This document shows positions 8,761 to 17,065 of a stretch of DNA of 64,000 nt, piece after piece. The notes below the pieces were generated by a model. The model had not been told where the DNA came from. It saw only the letters and a list, made by a program, of their open reading frames with translations, and did not search any database. Each line of letters opens with the position of its first letter. The first letter of the stretch is position 1. The stretch lies in NCBI RefSeq assembly GCF_001989615.1, contig NZ_CP019068.1, forward strand, positions 124,001 through 188,000. Reading direction: 5' to 3'. Source of the DNA: Halorientalis sp. IM1011 (GTDB taxonomy: Archaea; Halobacteriota; Halobacteria; Halobacteriales; Haloarculaceae). The position numbers were made by a program, and so were the translations under genes.

Positions 8761-8864
8761 CTATCCTAGTTATTTTCTAGCGTCACTTTTCTAAACGCCA
8801 TATAGTATCGCATTACACTCAGTTCGGCACAATTAACCCCGTATACAAGTGACTTCTCCCACGA

Positions 8865-10043
8865 CTAAAGTCGTGGGCTTCCCTCACGGAGGGTTAGGCC
8901 CACGTCTTCCGGGGAATTCGCAGGTTCCATCTCACCGTTGGTTCCCTTGAGTACGACCTGCGTTTCGGGCTGAGCCACAACAGCCCCCACCGTCGATAGC
9001 GGACTCTGAATGTTCTTACCGACGGCTCGTTTGCCGATGTTCGACGCCCCGTTCTTGTCTGCGTTGTCGTCCAGTCCACAGTCGTGACACTCCAGACGCC
9101 CCTGCACCTCACGACTCGTGTTCTGCGACCCACACCGCCAGCACGTCCGAGACGTGTCGTACTCTGACACCGGAACGCACTCTCGCCCGTCCAGATGAGC
9201 TTTGTACGTGAGGATGTTCGCCATCTTCGCATACGGCATCTTGTGGGTCTTGTCGTTCACGTACCGACCCTTGTCGTTGTCGAAGCGCAACCCCGTCATA
9301 TCACCGAAGACGATGACGGCGTTGCGCTCCCGAGCGCGAGCGACGAGTTCGTTCGCCACCTGATGCAACTCGTGTTCAACCGTCCGGGATTCCTTGTCAC
9401 CGAGACGTTCGATGACCTGCGCTCCCGAGCGCACCTTCGCCTTCCCGATGGACTTGCGGAGTTGCTTGTAGTGTTCGCGGACGCGACGGACTTCCGCACC
9501 GTGGAACGTGGTGTCGCGGTCGGAGAGAAACGTGCTGACGGCTATCCACTTCGCACCCATATCGACGGCGAGAACGTCGTCGTACTCGTCTGCGACGGCC
9601 ACAGACCGTTTGCAGACGAGGTGGACGTACCACTCACCATCTCGGTGGACGAGTTCCGAGTCGCGGATGTACTCGTCGGTGAGCAGGTGGGTGTCCTTCT
9701 TGGGGACGCAAACGGGAACCCAGATGCTATCCCCACGTTCCTTCTCGGGGTTGTAGACGGGAAGTTTGAACCACCACGACGAGAGAACCGTATCCTCGTC
9801 GTGTTCGATGGTGATGCAGTCGTTGCGGAGGACGACGGGTTGCTCGGTGTCCGCTCGCGGATTCTTGTTCGACCGGACTTTGCCCGCCTGTTGTTTGGTG
9901 GCGGAGTAGAGGTTCGCGTCGTCGTCACCGTGAACGGCGTCTTGGAACGCGGAGTATTCGCGTCCGACGAGTCGGGCTTTCCGTTCGGTGAGCGAATGGA
10001 GTTTGACCCGTACCGTGGTGGTGATTTCTTGGCGCATCGTCAT
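8865..10043 (-). CDS. tnpB: TnpB RNA-guided nuclease homologue, element 1
   Basis: 392 residues if it starts at the ATG at 10043, which overlaps the tnpA stop (ATGA). RuvC motifs are seen: AVDMGAKW (Asp) and DDNADKNGASNIG (Asp), with the zinc ribbon CWRCGSQ...CHDCG between. The middle RuvC motif reads VIVFGDMTGLR, where most TnpB have a Glu (FEDL/LEDL); here Gly stands in that place. Activity may therefore be altered or lost. TnpB cuts the donor joint guided by the right-end RNA and so maintains the element. Confidence 0.9.
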   Translation of the reverse strand: MTMRQEITTTVRVKLHSLTERKARLVGREYSAFQDAVHGDDDANLYSATKQQAGKVRSNKNPRADTEQPVVLRNDCITIEHDEDTVLSSWWFKLPVYNPEKERGDSIWVPVCVPKKDTHLLTDEYIRDSELVHRDGEWYVHLVCKRSVAVADEYDDVLAVDMGAKWIAVSTFLSDRDTTFHGAEVRRVREHYKQLRKSIGKAKVRSGAQVIERLGDKESRTVEHELHQVANELVARARERNAVIVFGDMTGLRFDNDKGRYVNDKTHKMPYAKMANILTYKAHLDGRECVPVSEYDTSRTCWRCGSQNTSREVQGRLECHDCGLDDNADKNGASNIGKRAVGKNIQSPLSTVGAVVAQPETQVVLKGTNGEMEPANSPEDVGLTLREGSPRL

Positions 10044-10429
10044 CGTCCAGTCTGTGCTTCGATGTACTCCTCGATGGTCTGACTCGACACTTCGCCTGCT
10101 GAGGAGACGAAGTACGAGCGCGTCCACAGCGAGGGGAGGCCGAAATCGAACTCTTCGCGGAGGTTCCGCGAGGTGTAGCCCTTGACCTGTTGGATGATTT
10201 TGTTCGGGGCGAGTTTCGGGTTACCCGTGATGAACAGGTGTACGTGGTCGGGCTGGATTGCCAGTCGGAGGATGTCGAGGTCGAGTTCGTCGGCTTTCTC
10301 CTCGATGAGTTGTTCGAGGCGGTCGGCAACCTCGTCTGTTAGCACCGGCTTGCGGTACTTCGGGCACCACACGAAGTGGTAGTGAAGGTTGTGAACCGAC
10401 GTTCGCTCTCGACTGTACCCCCGTGGCAT
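10040..10429 (-). CDS. tnpA: TnpA Y1 transposase, element 1
   Basis: 129 residues, full length for IS200/IS605 TnpA. The HUH motif is HVHLF (AIQPDHVHLFITG) and the catalytic Tyr candidate lies in the C-terminal helix TIEEYIEAQ. It performs single-strand peel-and-paste transposition by binding the subterminal hairpins. Translationally coupled to tnpB. Confidence 0.93.
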   Translation of the reverse strand: MPRGYSRERTSVHNLHYHFVWCPKYRKPVLTDEVADRLEQLIEEKADELDLDILRLAIQPDHVHLFITGNPKLAPNKIIQQVKGYTSRNLREEFDFGLPSLWTRSYFVSSAGEVSSQTIEEYIEAQTGR

Positions 10430-10487
10430 ACGATTAGATAGACATCAACCTATATTAGATGTTACGCTTTCATCAACCCTCTATCGG

Positions 10488-10829
10488 CTATCGAGGATGG
10501 TTTGTGTTGTGTGTGGTCGGATTCATCCCACGACTGAAGTCGTGGGCTTTCTCCTCGATTTTGTGTAATTCGACGGTTGTTCCGACGCCCTCTAACGACT
10601 CCGTCGGTTCATCGACAACCGTGAATCCCTGCGACGTGAGCGTCTGGTAGACGTGCTCGAATTCGGAAACAACACCCACCGCGAGATCGATATCTTCTGT
10701 CTGGTCTTTCAGCCCACGGATCGTCATCGCCGACCCGCCGAGGAGATACACCGTCACGGATTCCGACAGCCAGCTATCGAACTCTTCGAGAAACTCTTTG
10801 ATCGCTTCGCCACCCTTGAATATCGTCAT
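10488..10829 (-). pseudogene. Nucleotidyltransferase (DUF6036-like), C-terminus cut by IS element 1
   Basis: The first ~95 residues look like a minimal nucleotidyltransferase: VTVYLLGGSAMTIRGLKDQTEDIDL holds the GGS and DxD motifs. The last ~17 residues (AHDFSRGMNPTTHNTNHPR) are read from the left end of the IS element, including its hairpin, so the natural C-terminus is gone. Its start overlaps the stop of the wHTH gene (ATGA at 10826-10829). Such pairs resemble toxin-antitoxin modules; the toxin may have been inactivated. Confidence 0.75.
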
Positions 10830-11776
10830 TTGACTCCGTACTGCTCTTTGAGCGCCATAAATTCTGATTCACTTGGAAGGACGACAGGGAACTCCTCCGA
10901 GTCTTCGACCCCTCCCTGTAGTGCTTGGTACATTGCAGCGACCGTGGACTCCAGTTCGTACCACGTTGCAGTGTCTGTGAGCGTCTTTTGGTCGATGTCT
11001 AACGCCTCGATCAACAACATTGCATAGCTAACCTGGCGGGCGCCGCTATCGAGGGCGAGCGTGTGACACACCACTTCGCCCGGTGTGAGTTCCTCGTCGG
11101 GCGCGTACCAGAACGCGGGCTCACCTGCAAGGAAGAATTGCAGCCCGTACTCCTCGAACCGACCAAGCCCGGTCACCTGCCAATCTGGTGCGTCTAGTAG
11201 CGCGTCTGTATCTTCAGTGGTCTGCACGCGGACGAGTGTTCGTTTCGGGTCGCACCACTCGATAGTCGCACTCGGCGCGATCTCCCGGGCTCGCGATCGG
11301 TGCTCGTGGATCACGACGGCCTGCGCGAACGCCAGCAGCGGTGCGAGGTCCTCACTTACCGCGTACTCGGGGCCGGACGGGGACAGCATCGCCCGATTTT
11401 TGAGCGGCGACAGCGCCTTGTGAACGCCTTGGCGCGTAATCTCGAGTCGCTCTGCAATTTCGGATACGCGGCGGGCCTCGTCGAGAAACCAGCACACTTT
11501 GAGGGTGGCAGGTGAGAGGAGGTCGGCCCATTCAACGTGGCTGAGTTCCGACTGCAGCGTCCGGTACGCTTCAATGACTGGGTGGTCCGCGACACGGACT
11601 TTCCGTTGGTTGTTGGGCCCACGGCGTTCGACCAAGAGCCCCGCGTCCAACAAGTCATCGAGCACCTCGTAGATGTGTGCCTGTGAATACCCGGTTTCAG
11701 TTGCGAGATCCACTGGCGTCGCTTCTCGGCCGGTACTCAGAGCGTCAATCACGGCGATTCCGGCCTTTGAAATCAC
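10826..11776 (-). CDS. Winged-helix regulator paired with the nucleotidyltransferase
   Basis: About 316 residues. An N-terminal wHTH (PVDLATETGYSQAHIYEVLDDLLDAGLL) is followed by a second HTH-like segment (RRVSEIAERLEITRQGVHKAL) and a beta-rich C-terminal domain. I choose the GTG at 11776 because the TATA box at 11800-11808 would start transcription there; GTG at 11797 is an alternative that lies too close to the box. It probably represses its own operon and neutralises the partner nucleotidyltransferase, but that is inference from the arrangement. Confidence 0.75.
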   Translation of the reverse strand: MISKAGIAVIDALSTGREATPVDLATETGYSQAHIYEVLDDLLDAGLLVERRGPNNQRKVRVADHPVIEAYRTLQSELSHVEWADLLSPATLKVCWFLDEARRVSEIAERLEITRQGVHKALSPLKNRAMLSPSGPEYAVSEDLAPLLAFAQAVVIHEHRSRAREIAPSATIEWCDPKRTLVRVQTTEDTDALLDAPDWQVTGLGRFEEYGLQFFLAGEPAFWYAPDEELTPGEVVCHTLALDSGARQVSYAMLLIEALDIDQKTLTDTATWYELESTVAAMYQALQGGVEDSEEFPVVLPSESEFMALKEQYGVK

Positions 11777-11799
11777 TGTGTATACTCTAAACCCCACTC

Positions 11800-11808
11800 G
11801 TATATATA
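11800..11808 (-). promoter_or_regulatory. TATA box of the wHTH-nucleotidyltransferase operon
   Basis: The plus strand reads GTATATATA; on the minus strand this is TATATATAC centred about 27 bp before the GTG at 11776, the standard archaeal TATA-to-start distance. This supports a leaderless mRNA. Confidence 0.55.
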
Positions 11809-12082
11809 GGTTTCTGGATTTGGGTTGACAACCAGGCTATTCCGGTACGAAGTCTTCGAGTGCGTTCTCTAGAGATCCGTGGAATTACCAACTTACCCAC
11901 TTGAAGGCCCCGTCGGTCGGTCCGTCCTATCGCTGGTGCCCGGAATGCTCGCTCACCCTGACTCTGTACCGGTAGGAGTTCGGGGCTCGATGCAGGACGG
12001 CTCGCGCACCGGTCTCGGTGTTCCGATACGTGAGTGTCGGCGACCGGCTCTCGCGTCGCCAGTTGGTGATGCGGGACATTGT

Positions 12083-12574
12083 TCAGAGGTGGACGTCAGC
12101 GGGCACGATCCAGAGCTCTTCACTCTCCTCGAGGAGTCGATCCAGCTGTCCACGGTGGCGAATGCCGGTTCCGTGTTCGGTGTACAGGAAGATCGTCGGG
12201 CCGTCGTACGCACCGACTTGGTGGAAGGCGTGCCGAGCAAGGTCCTCGTCGCGCATGATCTCCTCGTCGGAGAGCTCGTCGATGGCCTCCTTCACCCGGT
12301 CGAGATTCCGCTCGAATTCCTCCTTCGTCGCCTCCCAGCCACGCTCGAGGAGATTCTGGCCGTCATCGGAGTCGACGGGGGCTGCAGTCGGAAGCTCACC
12401 CCATCGTGCCTTCCCCGCAACGGACGTGTCCTCCTCCTCGAACGTGACGTAGTAGTCGAAGACGGCGCCGGCGTGTGGGTCCGCGCCGACCAGGCGGTCG
12501 AACACCGACTTTCCGGTGGCCAGTGCGTCGTCGTGCGTCGATGCCTCTACGAGTGCGTATATCACCATGTGCAT
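12083..12574 (-). CDS. Haloarchaeal plasmid-type hypothetical protein
   Basis: 163 residues from the ATG at 12574 (MHMVIYALVEASTHDDALATG); ATG at 12568 is also possible. It is acidic and soluble, with ferredoxin-like alternation at the N-terminus (VIYALVEA...AVFDYYVTFEEE) and helical middle. I recognise it only as a type often seen on haloarchaeal plasmids; function unknown. The gene-free 285 bp between it and the wHTH promoter shows nothing further. Confidence 0.7.
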   Translation of the reverse strand: MHMVIYALVEASTHDDALATGKSVFDRLVGADPHAGAVFDYYVTFEEEDTSVAGKARWGELPTAAPVDSDDGQNLLERGWEATKEEFERNLDRVKEAIDELSDEEIMRDEDLARHAFHQVGAYDGPTIFLYTEHGTGIRHRGQLDRLLEESEELWIVPADVHL

Positions 12575-12678
12575 CTCGAACACCTCGAAACGCCGACGCA
12601 CCGGGAATCGTTGCTCGCTCCAGCTGCGCCGGCACCCATCGCCGGCGCTCGAAAAACTCTCCTCGTGACGGCGGAGTC

Positions 12679-13095
12679 TCAGGGTTCGTCCGCTCGTTCG
12701 ACAGTGATGGTCAGGTCGCCCGACGCGTAGTCAGCCTCGAAGTCGACCGCGAACGCGTTCGCCTCGTGGGCGGCGTGGTAGGCGCGGTGGCGTTCGAGCG
12801 AGCCTGTCGCCTTGAAGTGGAAGAACGCGGCCGCCGTGTAGGGCTAGCTCCGTGTTTCGACCTGCGACTCGACGGACGCGGGGAGCGCGATCTGGGGCGT
12901 CTCCGTGTGGATACTCGCAGCGAACTCCTTCGCTTCCTCGACGGTTGCTTGCGAGTGCGCTGGTGTCTCGCCAGTGAGCACGTTCACCGGGGTTTCCGTC
13001 TCATCGGTGAACAGGACGTCTCCGAAGGTGTGTGTCCCGAGGATCGCCTCGGGATCCAACTCGCAGTCGTGGAACGGGTCGTCGTCTGAGATCAT
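12679..13095 (-). pseudogene. Small acidic protein gene split by an in-frame TAG
   Basis: The reading frame from ATG 13095 gives 83 residues (MISDDDPFHDCELDPEAILG...) and stops at TAG (12844-12846). The same frame then continues without interruption for 54 codons (PYTAAAFFHFKATGSLERHR...ITVERADEP) to TGA at 12679. The second part has haloarchaeal composition and no start codon of its own, so the TAG most likely interrupts one gene of ~138 codons. Function unknown. A recoded or suppressed amber codon is a less likely reading. Confidence 0.6.
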
Positions 13096-13221
13096 TGGAT
13101 CACGAGCCTACGGCGGGGCTCACCATTTCGGCCCCTGAAAAACAGAGCTGGCTTCGAGTAACCTCGCCTACTGATGGATCTCCAAAATCCCTATGGGTTC
13201 TGTATTCGACGTTTCGGTCAG

Positions 13222-14400
13222 ATGCCCTCCATATCGCGCCGTGAATACCTTGCAGTCTCAGCCACGACAGTTCTCGCGGCAACTACCGGCTGCCAGACCA
13301 GCTCCTGTACGCCGACAGAGCCTGGCGTCGCGCAGTGGCCACAGACACGTGCCTCTCCGCACAATACGAACGCCGTTCCCGATCAGTCGACGCTCACGCC
13401 TGGCGGTGACTATTGGACGAATTCGCTTGCGGACGATATCGATATCACTGGACTCGTTGCCACAAATGATACGGCTGTCGTCGTTGGCCACACACCTGGC
13501 GAGCAGAATGGCTTCCTGACCACCGTGCAACTCGACGATGGGTCCTCCGATACGACCCACGAACTCAACCGGGGTCCAACTGGGCCACCAGCCCTCGCAG
13601 GTTCGATCGCTGTGACGCCCGTACTTGGCGACTATACCGAGCCATCGACCGGCGGGCTCGTCGCACTCGACACCGCTAGCTGGACGACCACTTGGACCCA
13701 CGAGACGGCTGGACGGCCGAATCCACCGACCGTCGCTGACGACCTCCTCGTCGCCACGAGCGACCAAGGCGATGTAACTGCGCTTGCGGCGTCCACTGGC
13801 GAAACGCAGTGGACGCGGACGTTTGGTGACGATCACCAGCGTGCAAGCATCCCTGCACCGCCAGCCGTCGACGACGACCACGTGTACATCACGGCAGATG
13901 GCTCTGCTGCCCAGGGAATCTATGCGCTGGGCCGCGAGACGGGTGAAACACAGTGGGAAATTCCTGGGCCAAATATTCCGAAACCGTTAGTTCGCACGGA
14001 GGATGTCGTCCTCGCGAGCTACGACCGCTATGAACTCGCGGCGTTCGACACTCGGAGTGGAGATCGGCAGTGGTCGAAAGCGATGTACGATGGTGGTCTG
14101 TTCCCACCAGCAATCGGACAAAGCCGCGTCTTTAGCGCGGACGAAGAAACCGTGTACGCGCTTGCCGTCGAGAATGGTGACGTCCACTGGGTACAAGACC
14201 TCGATGTCGCAGGCTCCCCAATGGTCGTTGGGGAGTCTGTCGTCGTTCCGACGACTGACCGGATTGTGGGTCTGAGTATTGAGGACGGTAACGAGCTGTG
14301 GGCTCGGTCTGAGACATCTGCCACAGGATGCGTTCCTGTTGGTCTGGGCCTGCTTTACACATCAGGGAATACGGTGACGCTGCAAACAAACTGTGACTGA
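13222..14400 (+). CDS. PQQ-type beta-propeller lipoprotein
   Basis: 392 residues from ATG 13222. [20 protein letters not shown] is a Tat signal with lipobox. The rest consists of repeats ending in G-x-x-x-[49 protein letters not shown], typical of PQQ-like eight-blade propellers (also BamB). It is exported and anchored on the cell surface. Cofactor binding is not implied; many such proteins bind none. Confidence 0.88.
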   Translation: MPSISRREYLAVSATTVLAATTGCQTSSCTPTEPGVAQWPQTRASPHNTNAVPDQSTLTPGGDYWTNSLADDIDITGLVATNDTAVVVGHTPGEQNGFLTTVQLDDGSSDTTHELNRGPTGPPALAGSIAVTPVLGDYTEPSTGGLVALDTASWTTTWTHETAGRPNPPTVADDLLVATSDQGDVTALAASTGETQWTRTFGDDHQRASIPAPPAVDDDHVYITADGSAAQGIYALGRETGETQWEIPGPNIPKPLVRTEDVVLASYDRYELAAFDTRSGDRQWSKAMYDGGLFPPAIGQSRVFSADEETVYALAVENGDVHWVQDLDVAGSPMVVGESVVVPTTDRIVGLSIEDGNELWARSETSATGCVPVGLGLLYTSGNTVTLQTNCD

Positions 14401-14636
14401 AAGAAGCCGGCCACGAGGCGCTTTTCAAGTGGATCGAACGCCAGCAGCACGCCGATCCGAACGGCCCGGCGTTCACCGTTCTCGACGACCTCGAGGACGA
14501 ATCACTCCCAGCGTCGGCGGCGACGGACGCTCGCGAGGAAGACGATCTCGTCGACGAGTGGCACGGGAGTGACGAATCGTTCAGGCTCGTCGATGATCCG
14601 TCCACTCAGCCTGACACAGATGGTTGGCCCAGTTGA
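14397..14636 (+). pseudogene. Remnant of the 3' end of an unknown gene
   Basis: The frame from 14397 encodes ~79 residues ([21 protein letters not shown]...PDTDGWPS) and stops with TGA at 14634. An in-frame stop precedes it immediately and there is no start codon, but the composition (acidic, D/E-rich) is that of a real haloarchaeal C-terminus. It overlaps the last bases of the propeller gene, marking a recombination junction. Confidence 0.45.
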
Positions 14637-14691
14637 CACACCGATCGGGACGGTCGCAGCCGACCATTTCCGCCCTACCCCGGTCATTTTT

Positions 14692-14816
14692 GTTCGCCAT
14701 TACCGGCGAACTCAAAATTAGTTCGCCCCTACAGCCGAACACAGTCCCAACCACAACACTCATCCGAGTTCGGTGGAAAAACCGAACTAACGCCTGGTTC
14801 GGTAATGGAGGCGAAC
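14692..14816 (+). promoter_or_regulatory. Array of four 20-bp operators before satD
   Basis: Four inverted repeats share the form GTTCGSY-N6-RSCGAAC: 14692-14711 (GTTCGCC...GGCGAAC), 14721-14740, 14768-14787 (GTTCGGT...ACCGAAC) and 14797-14816 (GTTCGGT...GGCGAAC). All have 6-bp spacers. Centres are 29, 47 and 29 bp apart. The last overlaps the ribosome binding site GGAGG (14807-14811). The SatD protein has a C-terminal HTH and is the likely ligand. Confidence 0.8.
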
Positions 14817-14818
14817 AA

Positions 14819-15481
14819 ATGACCAAGAATCAAGCCGACGCCGTGTTCGTGGCCGTCATCGGGGACATCCGGGGGTCTCGGGAGCTCGCGGATCGGAGCG
14901 AAGCACAGCGAGAGTTCAAGCAGGTGGTCAACTCCCTGAACGACGAGTTCCCGGACAGCTCCATCGCCTCCCAGTTCACCGTCACGACGGGCGACGAGTT
15001 CCAGGTGCTCCTGACAGACGCGACCGATGCCGTCGAAGCGCTGGTCTCGGTAAGCGACCGGTTCCACCCGGCCCGACTCCGGTTCGGCATCGGGCTCGGG
15101 CCGCTGGATACGCAGCTGAACCCGAACCAGGCAATCGGGATGGATGGCCCGTGTTTCCACCGGGCACGAGAGGCGATCGAAGCGGCCAAGGACGCGGGGG
15201 CGTGGGTCCGCGTCGATGGCTGGTCGAGCGAGCTAGTGGCGCACGTCAACTCGATGTTCGACCTGGTGCAGTGTGTCCGTGAAGATTGGACGGATCGGCA
15301 GGCGCAGTTCGCGCGAGCCCTCAAAGAGGAGGGCACCCAGAAACGCGTCGTTGAGCGCTTCGACGTCTCGAAGTCCACGGTGAGTGAATCACTGAGTGCT
15401 GGACACGTCCAGGAGGTACGGAACGCCGAGACCTCCCTCGGAGAGCGGCTCCAGACGGCGCTCGAGGAGGAGCGGGCATGA
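14819..15481 (+). CDS. SatD-family protein with C-terminal HTH
   Basis: 220 residues from ATG 14819, preceded by GGAGG at 14807-14811. The N-terminal ~140 residues match the SatD family (AVFVAVIGDIRGSRELADRSE, TTGDEFQVLL, IGLGPLDT), whose fold recalls nucleotide cyclases. Residues ~175-205 (TQKRVVERFDVSKSTVSESL) form a sigma-70 region-4-like HTH. It overlaps the next gene by ATGA and is preceded by an operator array, so it probably autoregulates. The signal it senses is unknown. Confidence 0.82.
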   Translation: MTKNQADAVFVAVIGDIRGSRELADRSEAQREFKQVVNSLNDEFPDSSIASQFTVTTGDEFQVLLTDATDAVEALVSVSDRFHPARLRFGIGLGPLDTQLNPNQAIGMDGPCFHRAREAIEAAKDAGAWVRVDGWSSELVAHVNSMFDLVQCVREDWTDRQAQFARALKEEGTQKRVVERFDVSKSTVSESLSAGHVQEVRNAETSLGERLQTALEEERA

Positions 15482-16236
15482 GCGGGTGGCTGACCGGGCT
15501 TGGCCCGGCGGGGACCGCGCTTGCACTGCTCGTGCTGGGGCACGTCCTTGGTGACTTCGCCTTCCAGACGGAGGCCCTGGCGATGGCCAAGCATCGACTC
15601 CAACCGTTGCTCACGCACTGGGCCATTGTCCTCGTCGTCCACGTCGCCGTGTTCGTGCCGTTGTTGACCGTCCAGTCAGTGGTGGTCGTCGCGATTATCG
15701 GGTTACTTCATCTCCCCATCGACGCCGTCTCGGCGCAGCTCCGCGAGCGCAGAGACGGGTCGGCACTTCTGTTTCTCGGTGACCAACTGGCCCATCTTCT
15801 GGTCATCCTCGCGGGGTGGTCGTTGCTTGCCCCCGGTGTCTGGCGCCTCACACCGCTGCTGACCGGGATTCGTGGCGTGACGCAGCTTCCTTGGGCGGCG
15901 GTGACCACGGGAGCGGTGTACCTCGCAGCGTTCGTGTTCGCACACGACGGCGGGAACGCCATCGTCCGTGGCGTGCTCCCGGACGCGGATCCTGTGCCTG
16001 ACACGGAGGACGATCTGGAGGTCGGGTCGCTCATCGGGAGCCTCGAACGGTGGATCATCCTCTTCCTCGGCGTGGCTGGGCTGTGGGGCGCGGTCGGGCT
16101 CGTCGTGGCCGCGAAGTCGATCGCCCGCTTCGAGGAGCTGAAGAAACAGCCCTTCGCCGAGTACTTCCTCGTCGGTACTCTCACCAGCGTGCTCGTCGCC
16201 ATCGCGCTCGTCGGGCTGGTGTCGGTCCTCGTTTGA
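15478..16236 (+). CDS. DUF3307 membrane protein
   Basis: 252 residues with about six membrane helices. The N-terminus LLVLGHVLGDFAFQTEALAMAKH is the DUF3307 signature (HxLxDFxFQ). SatD and DUF3307 genes are neighbours in many bacteria and archaea, and here they overlap by 4 bp. Function unknown; the pairing suggests a sensor/regulator with its membrane partner. Confidence 0.82.
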   Translation: MSGWLTGLGPAGTALALLVLGHVLGDFAFQTEALAMAKHRLQPLLTHWAIVLVVHVAVFVPLLTVQSVVVVAIIGLLHLPIDAVSAQLRERRDGSALLFLGDQLAHLLVILAGWSLLAPGVWRLTPLLTGIRGVTQLPWAAVTTGAVYLAAFVFAHDGGNAIVRGVLPDADPVPDTEDDLEVGSLIGSLERWIILFLGVAGLWGAVGLVVAAKSIARFEELKKQPFAEYFLVGTLTSVLVAIALVGLVSVLV

Positions 16237-16316
16237 CGGGAGGATTAATTGCAGGGTCGGGGTCGAAGCTGCTCGCGAACAGCGGACCGACGTGGCTGAC
16301 CGCGCCATGCGCTATT

Positions 16317-16882
16317 GACATCCTCCTTCGCGTGAACGCGGAGGAATCCCGAGCGGTGGGAGTTTCAGGTTTGCAGTCCAGTTAGCAGACTACCAGACCT
16401 TTCGGGCGCGGGTAGTCCCACAGTGTCGGACTGGTGAACTTGTGGCGGTGCCAAACCGCCGTTACCCCTATCCTCGGCCGTCTAAGGCGTCCCGATGTTA
16501 TTTTTGCCACGGGGACGCCAGCAGGCGTCAGCGGAGTCGGGGGTATCGTCTGGTTCGCTTTGAGCAGTCGGCACGTTGGCATACCCTTCGAGGATATGTG
16601 TTCACCGACTGTTCTTTCGGATACTGCCTCGTTGCATGGGCGGACAGGCCGTCGTCCGAGAGACTTCGTCTCTCGTGATCACGAACATCTTCGATTTTCG
16701 AACGACCTCCGAAGGACGGTTCGGAATCCGCTCCGTTCCGGCCGATTCCCACCAGTTTGTACGGTGGCCTGTCACTTAAACGCCGGTATTCTGAAACTCA
16801 AGAGGAGCGTGATACGTGGACCCTCTCCCAAGCTGACGGCGCGTATCCACGGCCTGAAGGCCGTGGTATTGCGCCTGTTCAG
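16317..16882. mobile_element. IS200/IS605-derived remnant or MITE-like sequence
   Basis: The 830-bp stretch between 16237 and 17065 has no convincing gene. It holds TGACATCCTCC followed by CGCGT-GA-ACGCG and GGAATCC (16318-16352), a haloarchaeal IS right-end hairpin, and CCACGGCCT-GA-AGGCCGTGG near 16849-16867. The first hairpin recurs inverted at 26828-26862. Open frames inside (for example 16442-16678) show no transposase motifs. Confidence 0.5.
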
Positions 16883-17065
16883 CGTATAATGTCACCGTAC
16901 TTGAGGTCGTGGCTGCGCGCGCAGCGGAGTCCTCGTGAGCATCGCGAACGAGGGCACGTGAGACGAGCGAATGCGAGTCTCACGGAGCGAGCACGGAGCG
17001 GAGGGTGGGGTGGCGGGGCCTGGGCTGGTCCGGCACATAGCAAAAAAGAATGCCGGGTGGACTGG

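Larger units (their letters stand above)
8858..10546 (-). mobile_element. IS200/IS605-family element 1 (tnpA + tnpB)
   Basis: The element carries tnpA and tnpB on the minus strand and has a matched pair of subterminal hairpins: CCCACGACT-AA-AGTCGTGGG at 8858-8877 (right end, overlapping the tnpB stop) and CCCACGACT-GA-AGTCGTGGG at 10527-10546 (left end). Such imperfect palindromes are what the Y1 transposase TnpA recognises; the right end also supplies the scaffold of the TnpB guide RNA. It interrupts the 3' part of the nucleotidyltransferase gene at 10488-10829. Exact cleavage sites cannot be read without an empty site. Confidence 0.88.

Noticed and set aside
11879-12730. 283-residue plus-strand frame
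   Set aside because: It is antisense to the plasmid-type gene at 12083-12574 and to the broken gene downstream; composition is not that of an acidic haloarchaeal protein.
16434-16889. 151-residue frame as a possible tnpB remnant
   Set aside because: No RuvC or zinc-ribbon motifs, and the region starts and ends with hairpins; treated as a non-coding IS derivative.
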